34,895 nt of DNA from a virus. The stretch is taken from positions 491-35,385 of IMG/VR virus record IMGVR_UViG_3300002231_000113; one strand, written 5' to 3'. A program made the translations under genes and the position numbers. Below the pieces are notes generated by a model. That model searched no databases and was not told the DNA's origin. It saw only the letters and a program-made list of their open reading frames with translations. Of the stretch, positions 31,941-34,895 are shown piece after piece (positions within the stretch are counted from its first letter, which is position 1; each line of letters begins with the position of its first letter).

Positions 31941-34116
31941 CCGCTATCTCAACTGGCGCACCATCGACGGGCGCAAGGTTCCGGTGCGACGCGACGGTGT
32001 GCCATGTGACGCCCATGATCCGGCGAATTGGGTCACATTGGCCGAGGCCGAGTCTACCGGGCTAGGCGTGGCGTGGGTTCTCAACGGCGATGGGTGGTTT
32101 TTTCTTGACCTGGACAAATGCCTGGTCGACGGGGTGTGGTCACAGCAAGCGCGGGCTATCTGGGCGTCATTCTCAGGCGCGTGGGGCGAGGTGTCGCAGT
32201 CTGGTGCCGGGTTGCACATCCTCGGGCGCTGCGACCCGTCACAGATGGCTGACCGGCGCAACAAATGGGACGGATGGCTTGAGTGCTACACCGACAAGCG
32301 GTTCGTTGCATTCGGCGGTCAGGGATGGGCGCCGATTGGCGGTCAGGCGCGCGACGTAGACTGGACGCAGCAATTGCTGCGCCTGGTGCCCGAGCGCGAA
32401 CACCTTGGCGGGTTGATGCCGGGTGTCGATCCCGAGTGGAACGGGCCGGATGACGACGATGCGCTGTTGTCGATTGCGATGCGGTCGGGAAGTGCCGCTG
32501 CGAAATTCGGCGTCGGCATCACCTTCGCTGATTTGTGGGAAGTGCGTCTCGATGTGCTGCACATGACCTACCCACCATTCGACGGTGGCGACGGCTTTGA
32601 TCATAGTTCAGCCGACATGGCGCTGATGTCGATGCTGGCGTTCTGGACCGGCAAAGATCAGCCGCGCATGGATCGCCTGTTTCGCCGGTCTGGATTGATG
32701 CGCGACAAATACGACAAGCGCGAAGATTACCGTCGCGCGACGATCCAGAGCGCGGCGCGGCTTTGCAGAGCGGTATATGGTGGGGGCGGAAAGGCCCGCT
32801 CCGCTCAGGCCAGGGAGGATGGCGCAGAGAGCGGAGAGGTGTATTTGACTGTGCCCGAGATGATCGAGCATTTCAAGGGATGTGTCTACGTCAGAGATGC
32901 GCACCGTGTCCTGGTGCCAGACGGCACAATGCTCAAGCCTGAGCAATTCAACGCGGTCTATGGCGGCCACATATTTCAGATGATGCCAGACGGGACCAAG
33001 CCGACCAAGAAAGCCTTCGAGGCGCTGACAGAGTGCGCGGCGCATCATTTTCCGCAAGCTGTCCGTCCCGTGTTCAGGCCGGGCGAGTCACCAGGCATTG
33101 TTTTGCCGGATGGCGGTGTCAATATCTACGTCAAACCTGACATTCGGGCCGTCGAGGGCGACGTGGGGCCGTTCCTCGATGTGTTGCGACGTGTCTTGCC
33201 CGACGACAGCGACAGGGCCATCCTGACGGCGTATATGGCGTCTGTGGTGCAAAACCCCGGCGTCAAATTTCAATGGGCTCCGGTCCTGCAAGGGACCGAA
33301 GGCAACGGCAAAACGATGATCGCGTCATGTGTCGCATATGCGATCGGTCAGCAATATGTCCACCAGCCCCGAGCGTCACAGCTTGCTGGAACCTATAATG
33401 AATACATGGAAGGCAACATATTCATCATTGTCGAGGAAATTCACATGGGAAATCGGCGTGAGATGCTCGATGAATTGAAACCATTGGTCACAAACCAGTG
33501 GATCGAGATGCACAAGAAATACGGCGACAAGAGGATGATCGAGAACGTCGCAAATTGGTTTTTCTGCACCAATTATCGTGATGCGGTGCTGAAATCGAAA
33601 AACGACCGCCGATATGCCATTTTTTACACCGCTCAACAAAGTGCTGCCGATCTGGTACGCGACGGAATGGACAACGGCTATTTTCCACAGGTGTATGATT
33701 GGCTGCGCGACTGTGGCTATTCGCACGTGGCTCACTATTTGGCGCATTATCCGATACCGCCGGAATTGGACCCGGCTAAAATGTGTCACCGTGCGCCAAA
33801 CACGTCCAGCACAGGGGCCGCGATCGAGGCGAGTGTTGGCGGTGTCGAAGCGGAAATCATGGAAGCCGTAGACAGTCAGACAGTCGGTTTCAGGGGCGGT
33901 TGGATTTCGTCATGGCATTTGCGTCGAATGTTGCGCGACAACGGGTTCAGATTGCCGTACAACAAGATTGGCACTATTTTAGCGGAGATGGGATATATTA
34001 AAGGTGGTCGATCATCTCGCAGAATAATGCGTGAAGATGCGACTCAGCCTATTTTGTGGAATAACGGTAAAAATACCGAAGATTACATAATTGCTCAGGG
34101 GCCGGGATATGAATAG
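31927..34116 (+). CDS. Primase-polymerase / SF3-like helicase fusion
   Basis: A 729-aa replication initiator with two parts. The N-terminal domain looks like an archaeo-eukaryotic primase: GWFFLDLDKC carries the paired aspartates, SQSGAGLHILG the S-G-x-G-x-H motif, and KRFVAFGGQG a later strand. The C-terminal half is a helicase: VLQGTEGNGKTMIASC is Walker A, NIFIIVEEIH Walker B, and NWFFCTNYRDAVL a sensor-like strand (D5/VapE-like). It would prime and unwind for the polymerase on the opposite operon. Start ATG 31927 overlaps the radical SAM end by 14 bases; the frame from 31864 is out of frame with that gene and rejected. Confidence 0.85.
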   Translation: MQLPDRYLNWRTIDGRKVPVRRDGVPCDAHDPANWVTLAEAESTGLGVAWVLNGDGWFFLDLDKCLVDGVWSQQARAIWASFSGAWGEVSQSGAGLHILGRCDPSQMADRRNKWDGWLECYTDKRFVAFGGQGWAPIGGQARDVDWTQQLLRLVPEREHLGGLMPGVDPEWNGPDDDDALLSIAMRSGSAAAKFGVGITFADLWEVRLDVLHMTYPPFDGGDGFDHSSADMALMSMLAFWTGKDQPRMDRLFRRSGLMRDKYDKREDYRRATIQSAARLCRAVYGGGGKARSAQAREDGAESGEVYLTVPEMIEHFKGCVYVRDAHRVLVPDGTMLKPEQFNAVYGGHIFQMMPDGTKPTKKAFEALTECAAHHFPQAVRPVFRPGESPGIVLPDGGVNIYVKPDIRAVEGDVGPFLDVLRRVLPDDSDRAILTAYMASVVQNPGVKFQWAPVLQGTEGNGKTMIASCVAYAIGQQYVHQPRASQLAGTYNEYMEGNIFIIVEEIHMGNRREMLDELKPLVTNQWIEMHKKYGDKRMIENVANWFFCTNYRDAVLKSKNDRRYAIFYTAQQSAADLVRDGMDNGYFPQVYDWLRDCGYSHVAHYLAHYPIPPELDPAKMCHRAPNTSSTGAAIEASVGGVEAEIMEAVDSQTVGFRGGWISSWHLRRMLRDNGFRLPYNKIGTILAEMGYIKGGRSSRRIMREDATQPILWNNGKNTEDYIIAQGPGYE

Positions 34117-34316
34117 CGCGTAGCAGGTAGTTTTGTACGTGCTATCTACATGTTACGGGAAAGTTCAATGAAATCAAGGAGTTGCAAGGAATATAGCAAG
34201 TAGCACATAGAATCGGGTCAAGACTTTTCTCTGGGAGACTCCTCCACACTCCCTCTCTCTCTTTCCCCCAGACTCTTTATATACTACTTGCTACTTGCTA
34301 TAAAGAGGGTAAGGGT
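34117..34316. promoter_or_regulatory. Repeat-bearing control region
   Basis: This 200-bp gap has no gene that I can support. It holds copies of the motif TAGCAAGTAG in both orientations, a pyrimidine-rich stretch (34240-34270), and a perfect 9-bp inverted repeat just before the next gene. It is clearly more AT-rich at its right end. It could be a replication origin, an operator array or both. Confidence 0.6.
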
Positions 34317-34380
34317 ATGAAAACAAACGAAAAAAGGATAGCAAGTATGAATAACAAGTACAGACAGCGCAAGTACGTAG
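34121..34380. repeat. Iteron-like repeats of TAGCAAGTAG
   Basis: Copies are at 34121-34130 (TAGCAGGTAG, one change), 34194-34203 (exact), 34284-34293 and 34291-34300 (exact, reverse orientation, overlapping by 3), and 34339-34347 (nine of ten bases, inside the next gene). Shorter related ACAAGTA (34353) and GCAAGTACGTAG (34369) follow. Confidence 0.75.
34273..34307. promoter_or_regulatory. Perfect inverted repeat upstream of the small basic gene
   Basis: CTCTTTATA 34273-34281 and TATAAAGAG 34299-34307 are perfect complements separated by 17 bases that contain the two reverse iterons. It ends 9 bases before ATG 34317, a natural place for an operator. TATAAA 34299-34304 could serve as a -10 box. 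Confidence 0.6.
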
Positions 34381-34526
34381 ATGCTATGAGAAAAAAAGGC
34401 TTCGTCCGCAAGCAACTGTGGATATATCGTGACGACATTGCTAAACTGGAATCGTTCGTGAAAGGACTAGGCTATGGCACAGATCAGTATAACGACGAAC
34501 GCCGGGGAGATGGCGAAGCGGATTGA
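34317..34526 (+). CDS. Small basic protein, possible ribbon-helix-helix DNA-binding protein
   Basis: A 69-aa protein with a lysine/arginine-rich first half (NNKYRQRKYVDAMRKKGF). A strand VRKQLWIY and a helix RDDIAKLESFVKGLG follow, reminiscent of RHH repressors ('GF....vWI...d...L..f...L'). Both ATG 34317 (GAGGG upstream) and ATG 34347 (AAGGA upstream) are possible starts. The latter gives a more RHH-like 59-aa protein. The last 53 bases overlap the next gene out of frame. The repeats around it could be its own binding sites. Confidence 0.6.
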   Translation: MKTNEKRIASMNNKYRQRKYVDAMRKKGFVRKQLWIYRDDIAKLESFVKGLGYGTDQYNDERRGDGEAD

Positions 34527-34895
34527 AAAAGGGATCGTCAAACAGATCCCGTTCGCGTCGTCGCTTGCACTCAACAAGACGTTGCGTAAAACACGCGATA
34601 ATGAATTGTGGCGCGGCTATCAGTCAGCGTTCAAGGTGAACAACCGAGCGTATTTTGATCAGGTATTTTATGTCGCTCAGTCGTTCAAGGGTCAGGCGAA
34701 AAGGTTCGGGGCGGTAATTGGAGCGATCCAAGAGAAGCAACTACCGCCGACGCCAGGCGGATACAGGATACGTGGGGAAGTGATGTCGCCTGCGTCATTT
34801 GACAGAATGCGGATGCAGGTCTCAGGGGGTGTCAAGACGCCTCGGGGGGCTGCCATAGCCATTCCGATGAAAGGAGCCGTCAGGCACAACAAGGG
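34474..34895 (+). CDS. Hypothetical phage protein, cut by the window end
   Basis: The first 140 residues of a protein whose frame stays open to the last base. ATG 34474 has AAAGGA about 9 bases upstream. The segment KGIVKQIPFASSLALNKTLR followed by FKVNNRAYFDQVFYVAQSF resembles proteins in phage tail or structural modules ('IPFA...AL..T..'), but I cannot name a family. If the molecule is circular, this gene would lie a short distance upstream of the small terminase. Confidence 0.7.
   Translation, partial: MAQISITTNAGEMAKRIEKGIVKQIPFASSLALNKTLRKTRDNELWRGYQSAFKVNNRAYFDQVFYVAQSFKGQAKRFGAVIGAIQEKQLPPTPGGYRIRGEVMSPASFDRMRMQVSGGVKTPRGAAIAIPMKGAVRHNK

Noticed and set aside
34229-34272. TCTGGG...CCCAGA inverted arms in the pyrimidine-rich stretch, as a terminator
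   Set aside because: Arms are only 6 bp around a long loop and no T-run follows, so this is too weak to call a terminator.

Overview
The window is almost wall-to-wall phage DNA. It belongs to a tailed phage with a siphovirus-type long non-contractile tail (tape measure, tail terminator and tube genes, no sheath), either a free phage or the body of a prophage. The base composition is GC-rich. The distal-tail cassette has the four-gene order known from alphaproteobacterial gene transfer agents (DUF2460, DUF2163, NlpC/P60 peptidase, giant TIM-barrel protein). Together these suggest an alphaproteobacterial host such as Rhodobacterales, Rhizobiales or Sphingomonadales; the host is an inference. 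I found no integrase, excisionase, CI-like repressor, tRNA, IS element or CRISPR array. Both ends cut genes (small terminase on the left, an unfinished ORF on the right), so the window could be most of one genome opened at an arbitrary point.

Layout. (1) 1-10058, rightward: packaging and head genes (TerS end, lambda-GpA-type TerL, gpW-like connector, portal, prohead protease, major capsid, head-tail joining), then tail terminator, tube, frameshifted tail chaperone pair and tape measure. (2) 10058-20539, rightward: the GTA-like distal tail cassette, a DUF2793 fibre and its small partners, then lysis genes (amidase with a C-terminal membrane segment, holin candidates, overlapping spanin pair) and small envelope proteins, ending at a terminator near 20600. 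(3) 20649-26244, leftward: a tightly coupled replication operon with a repeat-rich protein, a DUF2800 PD-(D/E)XK nuclease, a DUF2815-type ssDNA-binding protein, a family B DNA polymerase and small genes. (4) 26300-34116, rightward from a 55-bp divergent control region: DEAD/DEAH helicase, HD hydrolase, VRR-NUC nuclease, a mini TetR-like HTH protein, two DNA methyltransferases (the second with a gene overprinted on it), an AT-rich radical SAM gene and a primase-polymerase/helicase. (5) 34117-34895: a repeat-rich control region, a small basic DNA-binding-like gene and a gene cut by the window end. Most neighbouring genes overlap by 1-4 bases (TGATG, ATGA or GTGA), so translation is coupled almost throughout.

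A striking property is that about ten genes are interrupted by one- or two-base frame changes while the protein on both sides is well preserved. Most are repaired by removing one base. This looks like insertion-biased sequencing or assembly error rather than decay. Against that background two frame changes deserve separate treatment as possible programmed -1 frameshifts: the tail chaperone (canonical A AAA AAC with a perfect 9-bp downstream stem) and the prohead protease/major capsid junction (A AAA G with a hairpin), which would give a protease-scaffold-capsid polyprotein.
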